A DNA stretch of 9,386 nucleotides from Acidobacteriaceae bacterium. GTDB lineage: Bacteria; Acidobacteriota; Terriglobia; Terriglobales; Acidobacteriaceae. The translations under genes and the position numbers were made by a program. The stretch covers positions 1 to 9,386 of the forward strand of contig JASHVU010000758.1 in assembly GCA_030044455.1 (NCBI GenBank), read 5' to 3'. How positions within the stretch are numbered: the stretch's first letter is position 1; every line of letters begins with the position of its first letter. Below the pieces are notes generated by a model. It was not told the DNA's origin. It made no database searches and saw nothing but the letters and a program-made list of their open reading frames with translations. Below, in pieces: positions 1 through 6,696 of the stretch.

Positions 1-212
1 CCAAGTACCCAGGTCGCGGTCATCTGGACCGGCTTGAACTTGTTGATTTTGCCCATGATAGCGGTTTGCTCGGCCTTCAGGTGATCGAACGAGTCATCCA
101 GTATTAACTGATCGTCTTCGTCGCGGCTGAGGCGCGACGCATAAACCTTGACAGCAACAAAGAAAACAAGAATAAGCCCCCAACCAATCCACATCGCCGG
201 AACAAATGGCAT
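1..212 (-). CDS. small single-pass membrane protein, 3' end cut by window edge
   Basis: Seventy codons are visible from an ATG at 212-210, and the frame is still open at the left edge. A strong ribosome binding site, GAGGTGG, lies 3 bases before the ATG and fixes the start. Residues about 4-24 form one hydrophobic segment rich in V, F, W and L. A basic stretch with SRLSR follows, then an acidic patch (DEDDQLILDD) and a polar, probably helical tail ending KINKFKPVQMTATWVL at the edge. This suggests a membrane protein with a short N-terminal anchor and a cytoplasmic tail by the positive-inside rule. I do not recognise the family. Its start and codon pattern look real even though the visible part is short. 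The next gene on the same strand begins 284 bases upstream, so the two are probably separate transcription units. Confidence 0.72.
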   Translation of the reverse strand, partial: MPFVPAMWIGWGLILVFFVAVKVYASRLSRDEDDQLILDDSFDHLKAEQTAIMGKINKFKPVQMTATWVL

Positions 213-495
213 TGTCCACCTCGAAAAAGTATTTAGGTCCCAGACACGGGCGTCCGTGAGGATAACTGCGGGCCGTGAGCAACGGGGCCTTTCGATTGAA
301 GATGATAGCGCCGGGGTGATGTCTGGAGAGGTGATGACAGTCACGTGGCGAGGGCGCAGTTCCACATTTGGAGACGAGAAGGCCAGTCACAAGGCCAGCA
401 GGGTGCCGCGAGCCGTTCGGATTGGGAGCGGGAATGGGGGACAGACAGTGGATTGTTGGTCCTGACGATTCATCAAGTGCGATATCCGGCCAGTA

Positions 496-894
496 TCAAT
501 AAATCGACCAGACTCCCGGCGTGGCTACTTCGATCAGATGCCGGTCCGGATCCCGAAAATAGAGGCTAGTGCCGCCGCGTTCCCAAATGCGTTTCTCTTC
601 TACAGCGATTTCGTTTTCGGCCAGCCATGCTTCCCAACTCGCCAGTTCCGCAGCGGCGATCGCGAACGCAAGATGAAGCTCACCCTCGCCGTCGTGCGGC
701 GATACCATCTCGGTCGAGCCACCCTTCTTGAACAGCAGCAATACCTGGCGGTCAGCAGCCTTCATTGCGCAGCCTCGCTCGCCGAAATCGCTTATGACCC
801 GAAACCCAAAGACTTTCTCGTAAAACCGAACAGAATGAGCTACGTCCGTTACGTAAAGTGAGGACTCGATGATTCCCTCAGTGTTGGGGGGCAT
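496..894 (-). CDS. VOC superfamily (glyoxalase/bleomycin resistance/dioxygenase fold) protein
   Basis: This 132-residue protein has the size of a single-chain vicinal-oxygen-chelate protein made of two beta-alpha-beta-beta-beta modules. Module 1 opens with GIIESSLYVTDVAHSVRFYE (7-26) and FGFRV, the usual VOC start. Module 2 includes LHLAF (73-77) and ends SLYFRDPDRHLIEVATPG (110-127). Candidate metal ligands are E10, where many relatives have His, H74 and E122. Members of the superfamily isomerise, cleave or bind small molecules, including methylglyoxal adducts, fosfomycin, catechols and bleomycin. The sequence does not tell me the substrate, so no gene name is given. The start is an ATG with AGGG 7 bases upstream. 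It stands alone on its strand, with 283 bases to the next gene downstream. The protein is probably cytoplasmic, with no signal peptide. Confidence 0.88.
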   Translation of the reverse strand: MPPNTEGIIESSLYVTDVAHSVRFYEKVFGFRVISDFGERGCAMKAADRQVLLLFKKGGSTEMVSPHDGEGELHLAFAIAAAELASWEAWLAENEIAVEEKRIWERGGTSLYFRDPDRHLIEVATPGVWSIY

Positions 895-1072
895 TTCGGA
901 ACCCTGCCATGTGGCTATTCAATAGGATTGCCGGCAGACAACTTCCCGCGACTTAGTTTACATCGGGGGATATTTGCCCAATAGATTACTAGTTTGTCAT
1001 CTCCGCATAGCCGGTCATTCGTCCGAAACAAACGCACGTCTCTGGCGATTGTCCTCGTTGAGTAATGCGGCG

Positions 1073-1086
1073 ATTTGACGTCAAAT
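1073..1086. promoter_or_regulatory. 14-base perfect palindrome, candidate operator
   Basis: ATTTGACGTCAAAT is its own reverse complement. It lies in the divergent gap, 179 bases from the VOC start and 216 bases from the phosphatase start. The dyad shape suits a homodimeric regulator. By base frequency alone about half a 14-base palindrome is expected per 9.4 kb, so the evidence is its position rather than rarity. No regulator gene is next to it. Confidence 0.25.
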
Positions 1087-1193
1087 TGGGCGTACCAATA
1101 ATGATGAGAAGCCCGCTCCACCCGACTAATCTGTCTATTCGCAGTCAATGGCGATCTGGCTCTGCGGCGGGCAAATAGTGCGAAAGCTCGAAC

Positions 1194-1205
1194 TGAAGCG
1201 CTTCA
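1194..1205. promoter_or_regulatory. 12-base palindrome resembling a LacI-family operator
   Basis: TGAAGCGCTTCA is a perfect palindrome with a central CG step flanked by AAG/CTT. That is the general look of operators bound by LacI/GalR-family proteins (AAnCGnTT core). It lies 96 bases upstream of the preferred phosphatase start, where a repressor or activator of that gene could bind. About two palindromes of this length are expected by chance in the window, so this is only a candidate. Confidence 0.25.
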
Positions 1206-1301
1206 CCCTCTTGTTAATGCACTCTACATACCTTTTCTCGATTGCCGAGCCTCTCGCGGTATGAAACCATGCTTTTAATCGTCTCCCCAGGTCGTAACCG
1301 C

Positions 1302-3236
1302 ATGTCGGCACTCTTGACTTCCCATCACCTTCCCATCGTCCTTGCGCTCATCGCCAGCGCATCGCTGGCCGGAGCGTCCCCCACCTCCACGCAAGCCCAG
1401 CTCGACCCTTCCCTGTGCGTCTACCAGGTGGGCAATAATCCGGGCTGGGCGGCTGCTGATCTGGACCAGGCGGGATGGAAGTCCTACGCCGACTACCAGG
1501 AGACCGGCGCTCCCGTCGTCTGGGTCCGCTGCCGCATTCTAATCCCTCTGCAATCTTTCGCCCATCCGGCGATTGAAATTTACTCCCACGATGCAGTCGA
1601 AGGCTTCGTGAATGGCCAATCCGTCGGGGGATATTCTCAGGCATGGATAGGATGGTGGACTTCAGAAGCCCTCACCAACTCGATTCTCCGGGTTCCCGCC
1701 GGTCTTCTTCATTCCGCGCCTCAAAACGCAAGCGCAACCTTCGCTGTGCGCATTCGGCAACACAGATTGCCTGCGGGCAGCTGGGCCGGCTTGCCCGCAA
1801 CCTTTTCCCTTGGCGATTCCGACAGCCTCATGATTCAGTCCACGCGCGGAGCGCTGGATTCCGTTCGCCGCTTCGTACCCGCGTTTTCAATGTTCCTCAT
1901 CGTCGCCGTCGCCGGAGTCCTGCTCATCTGCCTCTTCCTCTTCGATCGCTCCCGCAAGGACCCCTTGTGGCTCGGCCTGTTTTGCCTGTGCGCCGGCCTG
2001 GCGCGGGTGGACTCAATCTGTGCAGCGACGATGCCCCACTTCCCCTCATGGCTTTTTGAAACCTGGTGGGGTTTAACCCTGTTCGACACGTGGTTTGCCG
2101 TGCTCTTCTTTTTTGCCATTGCCGGCCGCCGCATGCCCGCGCTCTACCGGCTCCCCCTGTGGGCCACCGTGTTGTTCAATGTGGCGATTGTGGCAGCCAT
2201 CCTCATGCCCCTGCAGTTCGCGGTGCCATTTTCTCTCTTCTTCCAGGGCGAATTTGCCAGTTATGTGCTCTTCCCCATTTACGTTTTTGCCTTCACTGCT
2301 CCGCTGGTGGCATTCTGGCCATGGAACCGGCTCGCATCGCGCCTGCGATTACCCGCGGTCCTGTGCGCCTGCTGGGGCCTCATGGAAATCGTCTTCCTCG
2401 GCCAGCAGATTCTCTTCGGCCGCCAGACTTGGACCAGTCCGGTCCAGACGTATCTCACCTTTGCCATTGTCGGCGTGGTCGTATGGCTGCTCTACCTCAC
2501 TTTTCGCGAGCACCGCACAACCGGCCTGGAGGGGGCTACCTTGCGTGGCGAACTGGCCGCCGCCGGCCAGATTCAGCGTCTCCTCGTACCTGAAAAACTG
2601 GATGCTGCGCCCTGGGTCGCGATTGAGGCGGCCTTTCTGCCCGCGCGCGATGTAGGCGGAGATTTTTATCGCTGCCGCAGGCTGGTGGACGGAACTCAGC
2701 GCGTATTGCTGGGCGACGTGAGCGGCAAGGGCCTGGCGGCGGCGCTGACTTCGGCGTTGCTGATCGGCGCGGCCGACCGCTGCGATCATCTTTCGCCCGC
2801 GGCCGTTTTATCCGATCTGAATCGGACCCTCGAACACTCAGGTATTGGCGGATTTACCACGTGCCTCTGCGCCGATATCGCTCCCGATGGCTCGCTGGTG
2901 GTTGCCAATGCGGGCCATCTTTCGCCTTATCGCAACGGCGTGGAATTTACCCCGGTATCCGGCATCCCACTGGGGATTTCCGCAGAGATGAATTGCCCCG
3001 AAAGCTGCTTTCAACTGGAGTCTGGGGACCAGATCACCTTCATGTCCGATGGCGTCGTCGAAGCGCGCGGTCCCGCGCGTGAACTTTTTGGTTTCGACCG
3101 CGCGTGTTCCCTGTCTACACGATCAGCTCAAGAAATAGCGCAGGCCGCGCAGGCCTTCGGGCAGGAAGACGACATCACCGTGCTAACGGTCATGTTCTCT
3201 CCTGTCATGGCTCCAGTGGCTGACGCATTACCCTGA
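1302..3236 (+). CDS. membrane receptor-type SpoIIE/PP2C serine phosphatase
   Basis: From ATG 1302 the protein has 644 residues. Residues 1-32 look like a signal peptide (LPIVLALIASASLAGAS). Residues about 33-188 form an extracytoplasmic beta-rich domain with VVWVRCRI and EGFVNGQSVGG, resembling the jelly-roll sensor of 7TMR-DISM receptors. About seven hydrophobic helices follow (191-401), then a linker helix (AAAGQIQRLLVPE). The C-terminus is a full SpoIIE/PP2C phosphatase with the metal aspartates in DVGGDFY (D454), LGDVSGKG (D472), MSDGVVEA (D583) and EDDITVL (D623/D624). RsbU-like enzymes of this type dephosphorylate STAS anti-anti-sigma proteins in partner switching. Here an outside or membrane cue would control the output. 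No STAS or anti-sigma gene is nearby. A TTG at 1242 and an ATG at 1269 are in frame, but 1302 has AGGT 9 bases upstream and gives the cleanest signal peptide. Confidence 0.9.
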   Translation: MSALLTSHHLPIVLALIASASLAGASPTSTQAQLDPSLCVYQVGNNPGWAAADLDQAGWKSYADYQETGAPVVWVRCRILIPLQSFAHPAIEIYSHDAVEGFVNGQSVGGYSQAWIGWWTSEALTNSILRVPAGLLHSAPQNASATFAVRIRQHRLPAGSWAGLPATFSLGDSDSLMIQSTRGALDSVRRFVPAFSMFLIVAVAGVLLICLFLFDRSRKDPLWLGLFCLCAGLARVDSICAATMPHFPSWLFETWWGLTLFDTWFAVLFFFAIAGRRMPALYRLPLWATVLFNVAIVAAILMPLQFAVPFSLFFQGEFASYVLFPIYVFAFTAPLVAFWPWNRLASRLRLPAVLCACWGLMEIVFLGQQILFGRQTWTSPVQTYLTFAIVGVVVWLLYLTFREHRTTGLEGATLRGELAAAGQIQRLLVPEKLDAAPWVAIEAAFLPARDVGGDFYRCRRLVDGTQRVLLGDVSGKGLAAALTSALLIGAADRCDHLSPAAVLSDLNRTLEHSGIGGFTTCLCADIAPDGSLVVANAGHLSPYRNGVEFTPVSGIPLGISAEMNCPESCFQLESGDQITFMSDGVVEARGPARELFGFDRACSLSTRSAQEIAQAAQAFGQEDDITVLTVMFSPVMAPVADALP

Positions 3237-3341
3237 TCTCGATTGCCGACAACGGGGCAACGCGCTCATTGACAATGTTCCGGTCGGTTGGTCGGCTACT
3301 CTAATCTTTTGGGGCATGCAAAAGCCTGGTTCGGCGAATGC

Positions 3342-4583
3342 TCACTCCACTTCCTGCTTGGCGCGATAGCCGTCGCGGGCGATGATGTCGTACTTCAGCG
3401 GCTTGTGTTTCTCATCCTGCATGCGCAGCGGGTTGCCTTCATCGTCGACCAGCTTCACCTGGAGCTTGCGGTAGGTGCCGTCCTGTTTGGCATTGCTGGG
3501 CTTGTAGATGAGTTCATACTTGGCGCGGATATTGGCATTGATGTTGCGCACCATGTCAGGCAATTCACCTTGGAAGACGGGCTTGAACCACTGCCCTCCC
3601 GTGGACTGGGCAAAGGTTTTCATCTCGTTGTCGGCCTGCAGGTATGTCATGTCGCGCATACCGGACCGCATTCCAATGCCGCTGCTCATCTCCTCCACCA
3701 GGCCGTCCGTTGAAACGGCGTAGATGGTCATGTCGCGCGATTCCTTGACGCGCTTGTAAATCTTGTCAAAGGTGAGCTTCGACATGGTGTCGATGCCGGT
3801 GGCGACGAGGATGATGTACTTCTGCCCCTGGATGCGGTCGAGGCGATCCATGGCATCGTAAAGCGCATCAAAAATATCGGTCTCACTGAAGGTTGCCGGC
3901 GCATACGATTCCTGGGCCAACTCCTGGATGGCCTGCTGGATCTCGCGATGATCCTGAGTAAAGTCCACGTCGATGTGAGTCTTAAGATCGAATGTCTCCA
4001 GTGCAACGTAATCCTGGGGGCGCAGTTGCTGCGTGAACTCCCAGGCAGCATTGAGCATGTTCATGCGGAAGACCCAGCCGCGAGCGGCATATTCGCAAAG
4101 CAGGAGTGCGGTGATGGGCGCTTCGACGCGCTTGAAGCCTTCCACCTTCTGCTCAACGCCGTCCTCATAAACGCGGAAGTTCGACGGCTTGAGCCCGGGC
4201 ACGAACTGGCCGGTTTTCTCCAGCAATACACCCACGTCAACAGTTACTTCTGGGACATCAATATGGAGGGTGACATTGCCCATTCCCGGGGGATTCTTGA
4301 CGGTCGGCGCAGGCGGCGCAGGAGCAGGCGGGGGCGTATCGTCCGGGTTCTTTTTGGGGATGGCGATCACGCCATTGTCGCCTGCGGGACCGCCGGCATC
4401 GGGCGCTGCAGTCTGGTCAGGCTGCTGCGCAGGTTGCTGCGGCTGCTGCTGGTTCTGCGAGGGGTCAGGGGTCTGGCTCCAGGCGGCGTTCAGGGGTACA
4501 AGAGCAAAAACAGCAAGCCCCAATAACGGGAGGCATGTCCGGAGCAGATGAGTTGCCGTTGGGGATTGGCGTGGATTGGTCAT
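3342..4583 (-). CDS. secreted VWFA-related protein (acidobacterial type) with degenerate MIDAS
   Basis: The protein has 413 residues. Residues 1-36 are a signal peptide (LLRTCLPLLGLAVFALVPL, likely cut after AWS). Residues 37-103 are a low-complexity Q/P-rich linker, probably a flexible spacer outside the cytoplasm. A short beta domain follows (104-155, with VLLEKTGQFVPGLKPSNFRVYEDG). This is the hallmark front part of VWFA-related acidobacterial proteins. The Rossmann-like VWA core spans about 156-350. Where relatives have the metal-site DxSxS after LLL, this protein reads LLLCEYAARG (161-170). The later aspartate loop reads LVATGIDT (259-266). Metal-dependent ligand binding is therefore doubtful. 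The start is an ATG with GAGGTGG just upstream; an in-frame GTG at 4589 overlaps that site and is less likely. The gene is divergent from the S55-like gene and convergent with the phosphatase gene. Confidence 0.9.
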   Translation of the reverse strand: MTNPRQSPTATHLLRTCLPLLGLAVFALVPLNAAWSQTPDPSQNQQQPQQPAQQPDQTAAPDAGGPAGDNGVIAIPKKNPDDTPPPAPAPPAPTVKNPPGMGNVTLHIDVPEVTVDVGVLLEKTGQFVPGLKPSNFRVYEDGVEQKVEGFKRVEAPITALLLCEYAARGWVFRMNMLNAAWEFTQQLRPQDYVALETFDLKTHIDVDFTQDHREIQQAIQELAQESYAPATFSETDIFDALYDAMDRLDRIQGQKYIILVATGIDTMSKLTFDKIYKRVKESRDMTIYAVSTDGLVEEMSSGIGMRSGMRDMTYLQADNEMKTFAQSTGGQWFKPVFQGELPDMVRNINANIRAKYELIYKPSNAKQDGTYRKLQVKLVDDEGNPLRMQDEKHKPLKYDIIARDGYRAKQEVE

Positions 4584-4602
4584 GACCACCTCGGTGATGA
4601 GA

Positions 4603-4632
4603 AGAATAGTCGTTCGGGCAGCCCGGTGTCAG
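4603..4632 (-). promoter_or_regulatory. candidate sigma-70-type promoter for the VWFA-related gene
   Basis: Read on the minus strand, CTGACA (4632-4627) is followed after 18 bases by TATTCT (4608-4603). This gives a short leader of about 12 bases that contains the ribosome binding site GAGGTGG. The inverted repeat at 4615-4625 falls inside the spacer, where a bound protein would interfere with RNA polymerase. The assignment is by eye. Confidence 0.35.
4615..4625. repeat. inverted repeat CGGGC-A-GCCCG
   Basis: This is a 5-base perfect dyad around one central base in the shared region of the divergent VWFA-related and S55-like genes. It lies within the spacer of the candidate minus-strand promoter. 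Short GC-rich dyads are common, so it matters only together with the two neighbouring dyads. Confidence 0.3.
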
Positions 4633-4633
4633 C

Positions 4634-4646
4634 ATTCGGGCCGAAT
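4634..4646. repeat. inverted repeat ATTCGG-G-CCGAAT, operator-like
   Basis: Two perfect 6-base arms flank a single central base, 51 bases upstream of the VWFA-related start and 89 bases upstream of the S55-like start. It is the middle one of three dyads and sits immediately beyond the candidate -35 of the minus-strand promoter. A shared operator is plausible but unproven. Confidence 0.35.
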
Positions 4647-4660
4647 CCCTGGCGGCTCCA

Positions 4661-4681
4661 TCCAGACCGGTTCGGTCTGGA
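4661..4681. repeat. 9-base-arm inverted repeat with GTT loop
   Basis: The left arm TCCAGACCG (4661-4669) and right arm CGGTCTGGA (4673-4681) pair perfectly around GTT. No run of T follows on either strand, and the site is upstream of both divergent genes. It therefore looks more like a protein-binding dyad or leader structure than a terminator. It ends 5 bases before the candidate plus-strand -35. Confidence 0.45.
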
Positions 4682-4686
4682 GCGAC

Positions 4687-4715
4687 TCAAGACGGGGCCG
4701 CCACTGTACTCTAAT
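4687..4715 (+). promoter_or_regulatory. weak candidate promoter for the S55-like gene
   Basis: TCTAAT (4710-4715) matches five of six bases of a -10 box. A poor -35 (TCAAGA, 4687-4692) lies 17 bases upstream. Transcription would start about 4722, leaving a short leader. A poor -35 next to a strong dyad would suit activator control, but this is inference. Confidence 0.28.
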
Positions 4716-4734
4716 AGACGTGGAAAAGGGCGTT

Positions 4735-6669
4735 ATGGAAACTCGAGAAGGGGTTGGCAGAAAGCCGGGAGCGGCGTGGATGAGGTGGGCCGCGGCAGCC
4801 CTGATTCTTTGCGCAATAGCAGCGCCTGAACGAGGACTGGCTGCGGTAGCGAAGGACGTCGGCGTAGCAAATGATGGTACCGCGGCAAAGGACACTGGCG
4901 GACCACCTCCCAGCATCACCGGCTTTTACCCCCTCAGCCAGGTGCACCGCGGCCTGATGGCCACGGCGTGGACGGTGTTTGAGGGCACCAGGCCCGAGCC
5001 GATGCAGGTGGAGATTCTGGGGATACTGCGCGGGGCACGCGGACCCGGCCAGGATCTGATTCTGGCGCGATTGCGCGGCGCAAGGCCGGAATACACCGGC
5101 GTTGTGGAAGGGATGAGTGGCAGCCCGGTGTATGTTGGCGACAAATTGATGGGGTCGCTGTCGTACCGGATTGGACAGTTCAGTAAGGAGCCTATTGCGG
5201 GCATTACCCCCATTGCGCAGATGCTTGAGGTAAAGGACCTGCCGGATCAGGGGCCAGGGATCAGGGATCAAGGATCAGAAATCGGAGAACAGAGTTCAGA
5301 GAATAGAGACCAGGAGCACCCCGCCGGCGATCAGTCCGCGCTTGCCGAAGCGGGCATGCAGATGCAGCCGATGGAGACGCCGCTGGTGATGAGTGGATTC
5401 AGCCCGGCGGCCATTGAATTCTGGCGGAGCCATGTGCAACTTCCGGGGCTCGAGACCGTGGCCGCGGGCGGGATGGGCGAGAGCCAGACAGGAGACGAGC
5501 CGGATAAGAGGGCAGAGAAGATGCTGGAGCCGGGGTCGGCCGTCAGCGCCCTGCTGGTGCGCGGCGACCTGGAAATTTCAGCCACCTGCACGGTGACCTA
5601 CATCGATCCCAAGCAGCTTTTGGCGTGCGGGCATCCGGTTCTGCAGTCGGGACCGATCTCACTGCCCATGACGACCGCCGAAGTGGTGGCCACGTTGGCT
5701 TCGCCGCTCAATGCCTTCAAGATCATCAATACCGGCGCCACAGTGGGCGCATTCACCGAGGATCGCGAATCCGCGATCGGCGGCGTGCTGGGTGCAACGG
5801 CGCACATGATTCCGATGCACATCACGCTGGAGGGTGCGGGGACCCCGGGCAATGTGAATGTGGAGATTCTCGATCAGCCCGGCCTGACCCCGCAGGCAGT
5901 GGAAGTGGTGCTTTTCGAGTCGTTGCTCGAACGCAACCAAAGCACGTCGGAGATGAGTTACCACGTAACGGGAACGATCGATCTCGAGGGTTTTCCCCCG
6001 TTGCCAGTCGATTCGTGGTCCTCAGGAGGCGAGACGAGTTCGGCGCAGCTGATGGTGGCGGCCGAGGCCGCCGCGCGCTTCAACGCGATTTACACCAACA
6101 GCGAGCGCCGTGGAATGGTGCGCGGAGTTGATCTGCACGTTGAAGCCATTCCGCGACGGCTTTCGGTGGCTCTCGAGTCGGCAAGACTGGTTTCAAGCGA
6201 CCTGGTTCATGCCGGCGACACGGTAGAGGTTGAAGCCACGCTGCGGCCATGGCAACAGGCCGTGCGGAATGTGAGGATCAGAATCAAGCTGCCGGATCGG
6301 CTGGAGAGTGGCAACGTGAGGCTGCTGGTGTCGGACGCAGCGACGCTGGATCGAACGCTGAACCAGCCCAAACTCGCGCCCAAGGCAGCAACCATGGCGA
6401 GCGTACTGGCGCGTGCACGGCGAACGCATGCGGCGGACCGTGTATACGTATCGATTCTGGCACCGGAGACTCAGGCCGGCTGGGATGGTGAAACGTTGGC
6501 GGCGGTGCCGCTTTCGATGGCGAATGCACTTGAGACGGTGCGCAGTACCGACGACATCAGCCTGAATGGAGAATCCGCTGAAGAAGCAGGCGACGCCCCG
6601 GCGGGGGGATTGTTAAGCGGGTTTCAAATTCTGAATGTGCACATCGACACCGGCGGCGGGTTAAACTAG
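4735..6669 (+). CDS. secreted SpoIVB/S55-peptidase-like protein with heptamer-encoded linker
   Basis: From ATG 4735 there are 644 residues. Residues 17-39 are a signal sequence (RWAAAALILCAIAAPERGLA). Residues 60-165 hold SQVHRGLMATAWTVFEG (68-84), DLILARLRG and GVVEGMSGSPVYVGDKLMGS (122-141). GMSGSP is the catalytic-serine motif of the SpoIVB (S55) family, with S128 as candidate nucleophile. Residues 170-206 are a polar linker encoded by a heptamer repeat. A second conserved part (265-470) has LLACGHPVLQSGPISLPM and VATLASPLNAFKIINT. A beta-rich C-terminal part follows. SpoIVB cleaves a partner during sporulation. Nothing here suggests sporulation, so the substrate is unknown and it may even be a non-enzyme. 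AAGGG lies 4 bases before the start. ATG 4780 with GGGAG 8 bases upstream is a real alternative and gives a shorter signal peptide. Confidence 0.85.
   Translation: METREGVGRKPGAAWMRWAAAALILCAIAAPERGLAAVAKDVGVANDGTAAKDTGGPPPSITGFYPLSQVHRGLMATAWTVFEGTRPEPMQVEILGILRGARGPGQDLILARLRGARPEYTGVVEGMSGSPVYVGDKLMGSLSYRIGQFSKEPIAGITPIAQMLEVKDLPDQGPGIRDQGSEIGEQSSENRDQEHPAGDQSALAEAGMQMQPMETPLVMSGFSPAAIEFWRSHVQLPGLETVAAGGMGESQTGDEPDKRAEKMLEPGSAVSALLVRGDLEISATCTVTYIDPKQLLACGHPVLQSGPISLPMTTAEVVATLASPLNAFKIINTGATVGAFTEDRESAIGGVLGATAHMIPMHITLEGAGTPGNVNVEILDQPGLTPQAVEVVLFESLLERNQSTSEMSYHVTGTIDLEGFPPLPVDSWSSGGETSSAQLMVAAEAAARFNAIYTNSERRGMVRGVDLHVEAIPRRLSVALESARLVSSDLVHAGDTVEVEATLRPWQQAVRNVRIRIKLPDRLESGNVRLLVSDAATLDRTLNQPKLAPKAATMASVLARARRTHAADRVYVSILAPETQAGWDGETLAAVPLSMANALETVRSTDDISLNGESAEEAGDAPAGGLLSGFQILNVHIDTGGGLN
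5244..5313 (+). repeat. ten tandem degenerate heptanucleotides (consensus GGATCAG / AGAnCAG) inside the S55-like gene
   Basis: The tract divides without gaps into ten 7-base units: GGATCAG, GGGCCAG, GGATCAG, GGATCAA, GGATCAG, AAATCGG, AGAACAG, AGTTCAG, AGAATAG, AGACCAG. Every unit but two ends in AG, and most end in CAG. Seven is not a multiple of three, so successive units are read in different frames and give a polar stretch rich in D, Q, G and E between the two conserved parts of the protein. Loss or gain of one unit would shift the frame. The first five units are nearly identical and the last five are more diverged. Confidence 0.85.
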
Positions 6670-6696
6670 TAGCGGCATCGGACTCATACTTTATCT

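Larger units (their letters stand above)
895..1301. other. 407-base gene-free gap with two perfect palindromes
   Basis: This gap lies between the divergently oriented VOC gene and the receptor-phosphatase gene. It is visibly more AT-rich than its flanks around 950-1000. A minus-strand frame at 915-1148 (77 codons) has no recognisable motif, an unusual composition and no clear ribosome binding site, so I do not call it a gene. The gap holds a 14-base perfect palindrome at 1073-1086 and a 12-base one at 1194-1205, listed separately. Promoters for both neighbours should be here, but I cannot pick a convincing -35/-10 pair. Confidence 0.6.

Noticed and set aside
94..390. A 98-codon minus-strand frame at the left end
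   Set aside because: It overlaps in another frame the better-supported membrane-protein gene, which has a strong ribosome binding site, and its composition (clusters of C, H, R) is that of a shadow.
915..1148. A 77-codon minus-strand frame in the left gap
   Set aside because: No recognisable motif, unusual composition, no good ribosome binding site, and it spans a palindrome likely to be regulatory.
1242..1301. In-frame TTG (1242) and ATG (1269) as starts for the receptor phosphatase
   Set aside because: They would put an unlikely polar extension before the signal peptide. ATG 1302 has better spacing to AGGT and starts a standard signal sequence.
2066..2655. Two plus-strand frames of 175-186 codons inside the phosphatase gene
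   Set aside because: They are out-of-frame readings of the GC-rich membrane-helix region, rich in P, R, S and C, with no independent signals.
3306..3324. CTTTTG/CAAAAG hairpin between the convergent phosphatase and VWFA-related genes
   Set aside because: A 6-base AU-rich stem with a 7-base loop and no T-run on either side is too weak to call a terminator.
4576..4734. N-terminal extension of the S55-like frame back to 4576
   Set aside because: It would overlap the start of the divergent gene and read through the dyads and promoter. The 53 extra residues are arginine-rich and precede an otherwise normal signal peptide.
5244..5313. Reading the heptamer tract as a CRISPR array
   Set aside because: Units are 7 bases with no spacers, lie inside a coding frame, and no cas gene is present.
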